From Sanguinoderma infundibulare (Eukaryota > Basidiomycota > Agaricomycetes > Polyporales > Polyporaceae), in contig JAVLRN010000010.1 in the NCBI GenBank assembly GCA_032821775.1, forward strand, positions 496,001 through 560,000: a DNA stretch of 64,000 nt, given 5' to 3'. The number at the start of each line of letters is the position of its first letter. The stretch's first letter is position 1. The translations under genes and the position numbers were made by a program. Shown piece by piece: positions 1 to 10,698 of this stretch. The notes under the pieces are model-generated. The model saw nothing but the letters and a program-made list of their open reading frames with translations, had not been told where the DNA came from and searched no databases.

Positions 1-2186
1 TGATATTGTGTTCAGCGGACTAAGCTGATATATACTCAGGAAAACTACAACATGCATGAAGCCATGACACATGGATACACTGCAAATCCACTACCGCGGC
101 GAATAACTAATCACCATGATGGCCATGAGGGCCCTGTCGAGGAGAAGGACCAAAAATATTCACAGGACCCAGTAAAGTTTAAAACCTACGACTAGGATGA
201 AGAATCGTGGTACCATTATCCCAAAGGATCTTGGTGCCCAGTTGTTATGAGTCATGCTCCAGGAGGATTGAAGTCAAGGTAACTTCGTACCCCAAGCCTC
301 ATCAACACTACTTACTTACTTTTATTTGTCCAGTGAATGATTCCTTCCCTATCATTATCACAATGTCAAGTATCCCCCTGCACAGAAAGCATATCCCGGA
401 AGATGCGACCATTAACTATGAGTCTATGACTATGATGATGGTGTCGAATCAAGAGGTGTGGCTCACCAGTCCTGGTGGGTGCTTCAGTCCACGCTGAGGA
501 CCCACCTGGGCGGCGGGTGACAAATCGCCTGGCGATCTCGGTGAGGGCCAAAAACAATGGCCCACGCACGGGCTTTGATTTTGGATCCCTGTCTCGCTTA
601 TCCGGAGAGTATCAAAGAGGCTGCCACGGGAGGAGACGTGCCGTAGCATGAGGCTGCGGCTATGCCCAGATGCGACTCGGTGCCCATAGGCAGAGTGCGA
701 TCTGATCATGTGCTTTGGAGCCCGCCTTGCGTTCCTTCCTTCAAGTTCGAAGCTGAGTCCTCTCCCTCTCATCTAAAACTTGTGGAATTGCTTTTGAACC
801 GTTGAAGCTTGAAGCTCTCAAGGGCTTCTCAGAGTAGTCCGACCCCGAATTCGCCAACACGAATTCTAAGATGATATCATATTGGGAAGACTCGAGACTT
901 TCCCTGGAATGCAGGCCAATGCACAAACACAGGCGCTGGACTGTCACAGCTCTGATGGTTTGTTTTGATTCCATCCAAAGCGATTTGACACATTCCACAA
1001 GACAATAGGTAGAATTGTGGTGAGTCGTAGCTGGCTGTGCATACACTCTTGGTCGGACGAAGCGGCTGCAGATAAGAACCCATGCTCATCCTGCTCTATT
1101 TTCAACACTCACATAACTCCTTCCTCCACACACATCTCACTTCATGCTAGACCACGCAACCGTGTTGTTCAGCGGCTTGCCTTGGATCTTCTTGGCACTA
1201 GTGAGTAATAGGCTTCTTGACCATGATTCTCTCTGGCTTATAACCGTATGCTTCATAGATTGCTATTCTGGCGACTATTTCTTCATGGACACTTGTTTTC
1301 TGGCATTTTGTTATTTGGGCCAACTTTTCGCCATTATAGAGTCTACCATCATGCTCATTTGCATCTGTTCCCCCCCTGTGTATCGCTAGCTGCTTTCCAT
1401 TCTATCGAAATTTTATCTCGTATGCATTAGAATGTTCGAAGTTAATTTCTTCTAGGTCCACAAATTCGAGCCGCGGCCTACAGCGAGCCTAGAACCGGTG
1501 GTGTGAGGGGGCCCCACCACCAGTTCGAGCGAGCTTAGAAGACTCAAAACTTATCCGGGAAGCATGTCGACCCAAATTCTGGGGAGGTATAGTGCAGTTA
1601 ACAACTTACCCGGTGTAACCTTTAAAGTTCAATCCCTCGCACTGGCATACTGTGGATGGGAGGACGTCTCAGCCTTTCTCGACGCGTCACACATATTGTA
1701 TGGCACGTGACCGCGTTTCAGGTCGTGTAGCGCCCACAGGTGTTCTCTGATTGGACGGCTACTACTACTAGCCGCCGAGCTTGTAGCCGCGTAGATTGTT
1801 GTCCACGACGCCGACGACGACCTGCTCCGAGTCCGCGCCGATGGCCCTAAGTTACCTGTTCCGCTGCCTCTGCCCATTTCCATCGTCTCTATCGCATCGT
1901 TGGCCTTGTTTCTTGGCGCCGCCACCTGTCCCTACTCTTCCAATCTCCACTCCTGGGCCCGAGTACTGTGTCTTTCGTTGGCAGTCGCAATGTTCCAACC
2001 ACGAGCCTCATATCACAAGCGCCACCCCGACGACAGGTATCTTCACGAGCTGAGCTCAAGCGACCGCGGGATGGGCAGCCATGGGGCTACACTGACCGTA
2101 CGCGGCAAGTGCGCAAAGCGGCGAGTCTCTTTCTCTTTCCTCAGTGCTTGAGGCTCGCGCTCGTCCGTAGACGTGGGCCCTGACTA
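1..2186. other. Intergenic, no gene recognised
   Basis: Both strands hold only short open frames with no recognisable domain and no splice-compatible chain. A few frames between about 1800 and 2150 could be 5' exons of the unrecognised gene that follows, but I could not join them. Confidence 0.5.
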
Positions 2187-2702
2187 TTTGACGCGTTCGG
2201 TCCCCGTAAGCACCTCGACCCCAAGAAGCATTTCGGCTCGGGGACCGCAGATCATGACAACCTTCCCTACTATGTGTGCGGTTGGGCATACACCCATCAG
2301 TTTCTCATGGGTTACGCCAGACAACACAGTCTCGAGATCTACCTCCGATTCAGCGGCGAGCAAGTCCCTTGGGAGACCGTCTTCAAGTACGGCGAGCCGC
2401 CGCGAGCGCAGTACGACGACCCAAGGATCATCAATTTCCTGGAGCACTACGTGGCAGACGTAGTGCGCAGGCATGTGGAGGAGTTGTCGGGGGCGCCATT
2501 GATACAGGTGCGCCCGTTCACTGGCACAAATGTCGGCATGTTCTCGGTGCACAGAAATCGCAACGCCAAGTCGGTTAGGCTCGCTATCGATGATGCCGTA
2601 TTGTTCGATGCCGCCATGACGAAGCCGGGCATAGAGATTAAGTCTCTCGGGCACCAAACCGAGGCGCTATGGTCGTACGTGGCCCCGCTTTCATCTCTAT
2701 AA
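2187..2702 (+). CDS. Unrecognised protein, partial gene model
   Basis: A continuous reading frame encodes about 170 residues with a balanced globular composition (aromatic residues, charged helices, segments such as LEIYLRFSGEQVPWETVFKY). It therefore looks coding rather than random. An in-frame TGA lies at 2181-2183 and no good ATG lies close upstream, so the true start is probably in an earlier exon. An intron may follow: the frame could leave near 2680 and re-enter after the TAG acceptor around 2735, where DINAPEYWLDCA can be read. I do not recognise the family. It could also be a decaying gene fragment. Confidence 0.4.
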   Translation, partial: FDAFGPRKHLDPKKHFGSGTADHDNLPYYVCGWAYTHQFLMGYARQHSLEIYLRFSGEQVPWETVFKYGEPPRAQYDDPRIINFLEHYVADVVRRHVEELSGAPLIQVRPFTGTNVGMFSVHRNRNAKSVRLAIDDAVLFDAAMTKPGIEIKSLGHQTEALWSYVAPLSSL

Positions 2703-3416
2703 TTCGCGTGTTGATAATCGGCTTCCCATCTTCTAGGACATCAACGCGCCGGAGTATTGGTTGGACTGTGCCTGTCAAATTCCATCTTGCCCTGCCACCC
2801 CTATCGCCGTCGTGCGCACATCCATACATTCCGCTTCTGCTTGTCTTTCTATCGTTGTCTTGAGCTCTGTTCATTTTGTGGAGTATTGCAGTAAACATGA
2901 AAAACGACTACAACCTACCGCTTCTCTCTTCAATTCGCGTCGGTGCGTCTCCACGCGCCCCGTTCACATCGTACGTGTGGAGTCTCGCAGGGGGCGATGG
3001 CGAACGCGAACGCTGACTGTCTTCGTGTTGACAGCGAAGCTCGGCTTCCGGAACCCGGCCGACGACGACGGCTGGCAAAAATGATGAGATGTTCCCCGCC
3101 ACCATCCAAAATATGCGAATACTCGACGGAGATGGTGTGGTCGTCAGCGCAAAGCGTTATTTGATCCCATGCACACAGACTCCTTGCACATTGGGCTGTG
3201 GTCCGACAACGGCCATCATCATCTATCCACGCATACCTCGCCTCGATGTCGGAAGGCCGAGCAACGCCCTGACCCGCACCATCGTCTCGTTCCGGAATAG
3301 CCATGGCTAACGAACGGACGCGAGACCCAGTAACGAATGGAGATAAGAACTCGAATTGGTGTATATTCATATATGAACGCGGTTTCATCCTTCTCTCACC
3401 GGAATGCCGTCCCAAG

Positions 3417-5658
3417 TCAAGTCTTGGTCTTGATCAGCCCCGCCATGAGGTCGAAGCTGTTCCCGTCCGGCTGCAAGTCAATATACTCCAACCCCGGCCC
3501 CTGCGAGCCCGCCCACGCATCGCGCTCGGGCAGCGTGCGGAGCAGGCCATGGTCGGGCGTGATGCCGACGATGCGCACCTTGCGTGGCGGCATCAACGTC
3601 GTCAGCGTCACTTGCTGGTCCCTGCAACGCGGCGCCGATGTTACCCCGCGAACATGAAAGGCCAACAAGGAAGAGAGTGGGTGGGACGGGGAAAGGATGA
3701 TGGACGTACGAATGAAGCCAGCGCTCGAGGTAGAGGTCCATGAAAGGCTCGAACGAGCCGCGTTCGCGCACGAACTCGGTCCACATGCGCTCGAAGCGCG
3801 CCATGATCGCGGCGAGGGTCTGCTCCATCGTTGGCGCAGTCCGCCCTCCCGAGTTTTGGAGGAGCTGAGCGAGGGAGGGAATCGGAGGCGGGTTGAGGAC
3901 GTTCAGGCCGCATCCTACGCGCATGCATACATTGATCAGTCGCCATTCGCGAGGCACGACACGGAACGGGGAGACAGAAGAAGCGAGGACGCACCGACCA
4001 CCAACTCGACCTTGCCCGCACCAAAGCTCGTGTTTACAAGAATACCCCCGATCTTTCTCCTCTCCCCATCCAACGTGATTGCGTAAATGTCGTTTGGCCA
4101 TTTGATCCTCACCCTTGAGCCTGCCTGCTCCCCAAGCACGCCATCGGTACGGCACGCCTCCGCGACGGCAAGCGCGAATAGATATTGGACGAATACAATC
4201 TTGGGTGCGGGCAGCGCAGCAAGCGGTACGCGGAGAAGGAGGGAGAACTGGAGGCACCCGGGTGGCGAGAGCCAGACGTTCGCGCCGCGTCCACGGCCCG
4301 TCAGCTGCGCGGCGGCGAGAGAGAGAAGGGGAGTTGGGAGAGTGGTCAGCAGGCGCGTGTTCCTAAACCACATATAGGTATCAGTGTGGTTGGTGGAGGG
4401 AGAGGAACAGGAACGCGGACTTGTCGAGCATTGTCTGCGTGCTGGTCACGACCTCGCCGTACAGCAGCGCCTCCCCGACGCCCCATGCGTCGTCTGCGTA
4501 GGTCTTTGGGCATCCACGTTCCTGGCGCGCCTTCTCCAGTTCCTCGTAGTAAGTCTTAATGTCGAACTTGGGTGTCAGCTCTCGCGTGGGCGTCGTGCCA
4601 TCCTTATAGACGACGATATGCTTCGGGTTCCACGACGCAGGATCTTCACTCAACGTCTTCGCAGACTCATTCTGCTCGGAGAATACGCGACCAGCATCTG
4701 AGGCAGTGTGGAGGAGGAACGTGTCGTTGCTGTCTTTGATTGTGTACGGCGCACCCGACGTGAGATCGGGCACCTCAAGCCCTCGCAGGACACTGTCGAT
4801 GACGCCCGTGCGCCACGGTGCGCTGCTCAGGATCTGCGGCGTCGGGCGCACGACCTCTCCTGCATCCGCATTCATCTCCGCGGGGATGCGCAAACCTAGT
4901 CCCTCGAGTGTTTTCCCCAAAGCTTGGAGTCGCGCCTTGTCTTGGGCGGGATTCGATGCGATCGGGTCTTCTACGCGCGCGCTCCAGAACGCCGCGGCGC
5001 CGCGTCCAATCCGCGCCTTGACCGCCGCCACCTGTGTGGCTTCGGCTTCCGCAGAGACGTAGTGAGCGAGGTGTTCGATGACCCCCGAAGGCTTGGCTGG
5101 TTGCGAGATGTCGACCGTACTCGCGCGCGTGATTCCATGGAGCTCCGCTCCGTCCGGGAGGCGTATCGACGCAACCTCCTGCGTTGGGGCTTGGCTTTGG
5201 ACGAGCGAGAAGGAGAGCCCCGACTCGCCGTCCTCGAGCGTGAGCTTCTGGACGACGTCCGAGGCTCCCGGTGCGCCGTTCGAGATGCCGAGACCCGCCA
5301 CCTGTGCTGATAACGCGAACGCCAGGCCCGTCGAATGTCCTCCACCCGCACCTCCTGCTGATCCCCTGCATTTGGTAGTTATGCAGACGCCAGCGCCGAG
5401 CGCGAGAAGGCTACCTCCACCTGCAACGTAGTCCTGAATTCCCTTGCGCGCAGCTGCGGAGAGCGGGCTGAGGGACTGTGACTGGAATCCGGGGAGGACG
5501 AGCAATGCGCAGGATGCGGGCCACGGCTGGGCGGGAAGCGCTTTGGGCTCTATCGTCTGCACGGCGTAGTTTGGCGCGAGGAGCATACGGAGCGACGCGA
5601 GGGTGTGCGTGAGGGAGGCGGGAACGGTGTCGGGGCCGGAGTAGACAAGGACGTTCAT
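3417..5658 (-). CDS. BPL1: Biotin--protein ligase (holocarboxylase synthetase)
   Basis: This enzyme attaches biotin to the carboxyl-carrier lysine of acetyl-CoA and pyruvate carboxylases, through biotinyl-5'-AMP. The N-terminal half (about 4440-5658) is the glutamine-amidotransferase-like domain of fungal BPLs, beginning MNVLVYSGPDTVPASL. The catalytic half carries the BPL signatures: GEVVTSTQ, then GRGRGANVWLSPPG, then the biotin-binding RIKWPNDIYA and IGGILVNTSF, then GCGLNVLNP. The C-terminal domain ends in the exon at 3417-3625 with DAWAGSQGPGLEYIDLQPDG and a TGA. Introns lie near 4370-4435 (AA/GTCCGC to TTTAG/G), near 3930-3990 and near 3640-3710. I chose the ATG at 5658 because the preceding in-frame residues do not resemble the family. 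I see no frameshift, and the order of domains is as expected. The gene lies about 0.6 kb from its minus-strand neighbour. Confidence 0.9.
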
Positions 5659-6217
5659 AGCCATTTCGTTCGGTCGGGTTGTAGCGATTGCTCTTCGATA
5701 GGGCAGTGAAGTGAGATGGCTCCAGAGGAAGATGCACCGGAAGCTAGCAAAGGGTGTGTGGATGGGGACGGACAAAACGAAGGCGTTTACCGTGATTGCG
5801 AAAGTAGGAACGGACAGGAGAATAGACTCTGTGAGGTGATTCGTGACCAGCAGGCCCTACTGGAGACCCAATATCCTCAAATCTAGCCATCTGGTTGGGT
5901 GCGATGGAGACGTACTCACAATGTGGGATGTTGTTGGTCCTTGTATGAGGAGGGAAGAGCCACCTAACGCGACTCAGACGATGATCTCGAGATCTCTCAT
6001 CACGCTCCGTGGCATCCGAGTCTAGTATACGCTTGTGGTCGATGTATCGAAACGATATCAGGCTTCAGTCTGGCATTATCTTACAATATAACATACACAC
6101 TTGAAGCCACCGACATCCAGCTGTCCCCACAACGCCCTTCAACCTCTCGCACCAGTCGATCATGCACCTCGATCCACGGGGTCGACCGTTACCCCCATGT
6201 CCCCTCTCGCTCAGACT
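5659..6217. other. Intergenic spacer upstream of BPL1
   Basis: No protein family or RNA gene is seen. The spacer holds the BPL1 promoter and the 3' flank of the minus-strand membrane-protein gene that follows. Confidence 0.6.
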
Positions 6218-7223
6218 TCAGGGAGGCGGGTCGCAGGGCATCCCCGGCACCTTCTCCCCGTACTGGTCCATGAGAGGTCCCTCAACAGGAATCGACCCCT
6301 CCTCCTCGCTCTCCTCGAAGTCCCTCTGTTTTCCCTTCCCCAAACCCACACCGTCGGTCGCCCCCGGACTTGCTTCTGGATAGAGTTGAAGGGGCTTCGC
6401 CGCTTGCTTGCGGCCACGACCGCGCGCGAAGGGGAGCTGGGCGCGGGTGTCGGCGTAGATGGAGGAGAGGGCAGCGCGGCCGCCGTGGGTGCGGGCGCGG
6501 AGGGCGAATTGGGCGAGGAGATAGGTTGCGAGGGTGGCGAGGGTGAGGTTGAAGGAGACAAAGAGGAAGAAGACGAGCGTGCAGGCGAGCCAGAAGCCTG
6601 ATGTGCATATAGAAACACGTGAGCAAATGTAGGTGGGAATCACATGGATGTGCCAGGACAAGCAACAACGGTGTGAGGTGGGGAACAGGACACTCACCAA
6701 AGAAACTGACGGCGGAGGAGGCGAAGAAGATGGCGGAGGAGAGGGCAATGAAGATGGAGGTGGCAAAGATGAATATCGAGAATCCGCTTCACGGACATTG
6801 AGTGGTACCGGGCATACACAGAAGGATGGGACGGGTACTTACACGAATGAGATTACCGGCAAAGCACTGAGAACAAGGTAGAACGTGATGAACGTCTGCA
6901 TAGGGATCATTTGAAAGGGTTCATACGCGTACAATGTAACACATAAAGGTCACTCACCGCGCGGATGGGTCGTTTGCGGAAAGACGTCACGACATAGTTG
7001 AAGGCGGGGCGTACGACGTCCTGCTCGAAGCTAGATGGACACAAGAAACAGTTTCAAAGGAAGCAGAGCCGTGGAGAAGAAGCACGTACCGTCCAAAGGT
7101 ATGCCTCACCACTGATGCACTCTTCTCGAAGTAGTCCACGAGAAGGTCTTCCTCCACCTCGCCCTCGTCCTCGTACTTTGCGCGAGCCTTCTCCACCGCG
7201 GTCGAGGGTTTGTCTGCGTCCAT
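6218..7223 (-). CDS. Small multi-span membrane protein, possibly promethin/LDAF1-like
   Basis: Five exons can be chained. They run MDADKPSTAVEKARAKYEDE (start 7223), then RFEQDVVRPAFNYVVTSF, then a short hydrophobic exon (TFITFYLVLSALPVISF), then a second (GFSIFIFATSIFIALSSAIF), then a longer exon opening GFWLACTLVFFLFVSF. The exons use GT-AG junctions. The result is a short acidic N-terminus, an amphipathic stretch, three or four closely packed hydrophobic helices rich in Ala, Ser and Phe, and a hydrophilic tail ending GMPCDPPP. Tightly packed hairpin-forming helices are typical of the promethin/LDAF1 (yeast Ldo) lipid-droplet assembly family, so an ER/lipid-droplet role is possible. That assignment is inference from architecture only. 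Its 5' end is 330 bp from the start of the divergent RPC34 gene, so the two may share a promoter. Confidence 0.65.
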
Positions 7224-7552
7224 GACCGACGTATGTTCAAGATGAGAGTAGGAGGAAAGAAAGGAGAGTGAGGACGGCCGCAGGCAGTCGTTGGTGACGA
7301 AACAGATGATTCTCTCCAACTCGCAGAGTCTCTCCACTCCAGAACCGTGAAATCTAGACCGGGCCGAGAAGCCCGCCTCCAAAGCGCGCGTGTGTCCATG
7401 GGCGCTAACAGTTTGTGCCAGTCGCGAGCGACTCTTTCCCAACTCGAATTGCAACGCATCCAACGTCCTAGTCTCCCATGCCCGCTTCGCTCGAAATTTG
7501 AGATTGCGCGTTATACTCCCCTGCATTAAACGTACAGATAAAGAGAACCACG

Positions 7553-9556
7553 ATGAGCGGAAGCGGGAGGAAGCTTAACCCGCTCGAGCAAAAGCTTCAC
7601 CAGGCTGCCGTTGCAGACCCCAAGAAGGTGAGTGCCCCCTCGCTCCCACTGCGACTATATGCGCGTATACACGCATGCCGTGTATGTTTACTCACTTGCT
7701 GATCCTCTAACGCGCTTTGCATAGACTGTCACTCAAAAAGAATGCGACGCCCTCGTACCGGATCCCTCCGCCCGTTTAGCCGCAATAAACTTTCTGCTTG
7801 GGACAGTGCGTTGCTCTCTTCTTTAACATCGTAGGGTGCGAGACGAATTTGTTGGGATAATTCTGTAGGGACTATGGAAGGCCTTGAAGGATACATCAGG
7901 CAACCTGTCCTACCGTGTAGTGACCAAGAAGGAGCTTGAAGTGTGAGTTCTGATGTTTGCTGCATACATTCTGATGCCACATCAGTTTGGAAACAGGAAG
8001 AAGGACATGAGCGGAGAGGAAGGCATGATCCTCAGTTACATCCAGTCGGCAGGGAACGAGGGTGAGTTAATCAAAACATACACGACCCGCATACATGCGC
8101 ATACACCCAATACATCACGCGCACGCATTTATTTGTCCCTTCTGTGGATGTCCTGTGCTCACGCGTGAACGATAGGCATCTGGACAAAACACCTCAAAGC
8201 CAAGACCGAGCTACACCAGACCGTCATCGACCGCTGCCTCAAGTCCCTCGTCCAGAAGCAGCTCATCAAGGCCGTCAAGTCTGTCAAGGTGCGTGCAACC
8301 ATCCCAACTCCCTCTGCTTTGTTCGTCTCTCAGCCCCACACCGTGCCATAGTATCCGACACGAAAAATCTACATGCTCTTCCACCTCGACCCTTCGGTCG
8401 AGATGACCGGCGGGCCATGGTATACCGACAACGAACTCGACACCGAGTTCATCAAGCTCCTCTGCTCCGCCTGCCTCCGCTTCATCCGCGATCGCGTGCG
8501 TCACCTCTCCTTCCTCAACTCTCTGCATTGTCACCGTCACTGACGAAGCACACACAGAGTACCCCAAAACAAAAAGGCGGCGAGCCCGGCTCGTCGTCCG
8601 CGGACCAGCCGTTATACCCGATCTCGGCCGCGCCCGCGTACCCGACCGCACAGCAGGTGTTGACGTTCCTCAGCAAGAGCCGGATCACGGAGACGCAGCT
8701 CGCGACGGAGCACGTCGAGATGCTCCTCAACGTGCTCATCATGGACGGCGAGATCGAGCGCGTCCCCGCGTTCGGCGCCGCGATGTGGGACGCGTCCCCC
8801 ACCGCCACCGAAGCCCATACGGGGAATACGTCTGGCAGCGAGGATGACGAAGGTGGGAGGCGGAGCGCGAAGGAGAGGGAGCGAGAGAGGAAGAAGCGGA
8901 AGCGCAGAGAGCGCGAGGACGAGGACTCGCCGAAGCGCGACCGCAAGCGTAGTAAACGCAGCCGATCATCCTCTGGTTCGGACTCTGAATCGGACAGCGA
9001 GGAGCACGAGCGCCGACGGAAGAAGGGCAAGAAGAGCAAGAGCAGGAGCCGCGCGGCGAGCAGCGGCGAGGAGAACGACGCTGACGACAGCGCGGGCAGA
9101 AAACGGAAGAAGAAGCCCTCCCGTGACAACAGTGAGGACGAGGACGCTGAGATGAGCGACGGCGAGCGCAAGTCCAAAAGCAAGACCAAGAGGCGCAAGA
9201 AGAGCAGACACTACTCTTCCTCGGACGACTCAAGCTCGGATGAGGATGACAGCGACGACCGCCGCTCACGGCCGCGGTTGAAGTTAAAATCGGGGTCGAA
9301 GTCGAGGCAGAACCGGTCGCCGTCGCCAGCGGGCGAGGAGGACGTGACGGCGTCGCTGCTGGGCCAAGACTACGGCGCGTATGTGTACCGCGCGGTGCGC
9401 CAGGAGCGCATGGCGGGCGGCGGAGGCGGGGTGGCGCAGACGCCGTGCGTGCGCTGTCCGGTTTTCGACTTTTGCAAGGACGGCGGGCCGGTCAACGCGC
9501 AGGAGTGCGAGTACTACGGGACGTGGGTTGTGGCGGCGGACGTTGCGAACGGGTAG
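7553..9556 (+). CDS. RPC34: DNA-directed RNA polymerase III subunit RPC6 (Rpc34)
   Basis: Rpc34 is a winged-helix subunit of the Rpc82-Rpc34-Rpc31 subcomplex that helps Pol III open promoters through TFIIIB. The exons give MSGSGRKLNPLEQKLHQAA at 7553, then the first winged helix (LWKALKDTSGNLSYRVVTKK), then the second (IWTKHLKAKTELHQTVIDR, LVQKQLIKAVKSVKYP), then GGPWYTDNELDTEFI, then the third (YPTAQQVLTFLSKSRITETQ). The C-terminus holds four cysteines in the spacing CxxC-x5-C-x10-C, matching the iron-sulfur site known in the human orthologue. Between the third winged helix and this site lies about 180 residues of Ser/Arg/Lys/Asp/Glu-rich low-complexity sequence (about 8803-9350), in one open exon. 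This makes the protein far longer than the usual 300-330 residues. Introns lie between 7627 and 8560. Confidence 0.93.
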
Positions 9557-10698
9557 GGAGGAGGGGCTGTTGTAGGTATGCATATGCTAAACGAGTGTCG
9601 ATTTTGTGATTGTTCTCCATCAAATCCCTCGGCCCCGCATAGCTCGCCGCTCGTGTATATGTAAAAAAGCTGAGCCTTGTCGGACGTGTGGCTACGTTCG
9701 AGCGTCGGATAGCGTGTCGCTGGTTCCCTGGTACACGACCACGAGGATAGTAATTCCCTCTCCATCTCTCCTTGCGTGAGCCTCAACCAATTGTCGTTAT
9801 TCGGCATGATCATGCTGATAGTTTATGCCAGACGTCGCATCCATCCTATCCTGTTTCTTGCGTAATGCGAGGACGGGGCGTTTCACCTTTTAATCGTATG
9901 CCGACCGCCACTTATGAATCTATGCGATACCACCGGCTCCTTTGTACCACCATGTAACGGCGTTGCCGATGCACAAGCCTTGTGACCTCTTTAGGTATAT
10001 TGATCTGTTACGTCTGTTATATTGTTACAACTTACATGTTGGAAGTCAGCGTCTCAGAAAAGTCGAGAGAAAGTCTGTGGAGAGCCTGCCGAATCGATAT
10101 GCGAGCCAGTGCCTGTGAGAAGCGTCCGAGAAGCCAGATATATGGCCTATTTGCACAAGAGGCTGTCTGAGAGCAGACTATGAAGTGAGAGAGAAGAGAT
10201 ACTGGGACCCAAGCGGCGAACCCAGATGAGACGTACGAGACAGCATGGAATCATGATGTACAGATCTGGATACATAAGAATGTAACCCGGCTATCTCAAG
10301 CCGGCGTGCTTGTATCGCCTCCGAACTATATCCTATGGAATATTCAGCATCATAAGAACACGAAACAAAGAGTCCGAGAGGAAGAAAGTGTCTGTGTCGT
10401 TGTAGGGAAATCTAACAAGTCGACGTATCGTAAGCGCTCACGTCCGAACACTAGACGCTCAACTCAAATTCAACTCCGCCCACGAGCGACACTGCCGCAG
10501 CGAGCATTGGAGGCGCGGCGATGTTATGGTCAAGGTACCTGGTATAGGCAGAGCGTACAGAACAAGTTGGGAGGTATACGGATCGGACGCAGTTGCAACC
10601 AAACACTTCCTTGTTTTCGAAGTATCCCCAGCCTATCGCTCCGCCTAATCCGCATACTGTTTGTACTGTACGTTGAACAACTCATAACTCACAAGGTA
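9557..10698. other. Intergenic region
   Basis: No gene is recognised between RPC34 and P450 copy A. The right end, about 10640-10698, resembles the 3' flank of P450 copy B (38890-38958), showing that the duplication extends past the stop codon. Confidence 0.55.
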
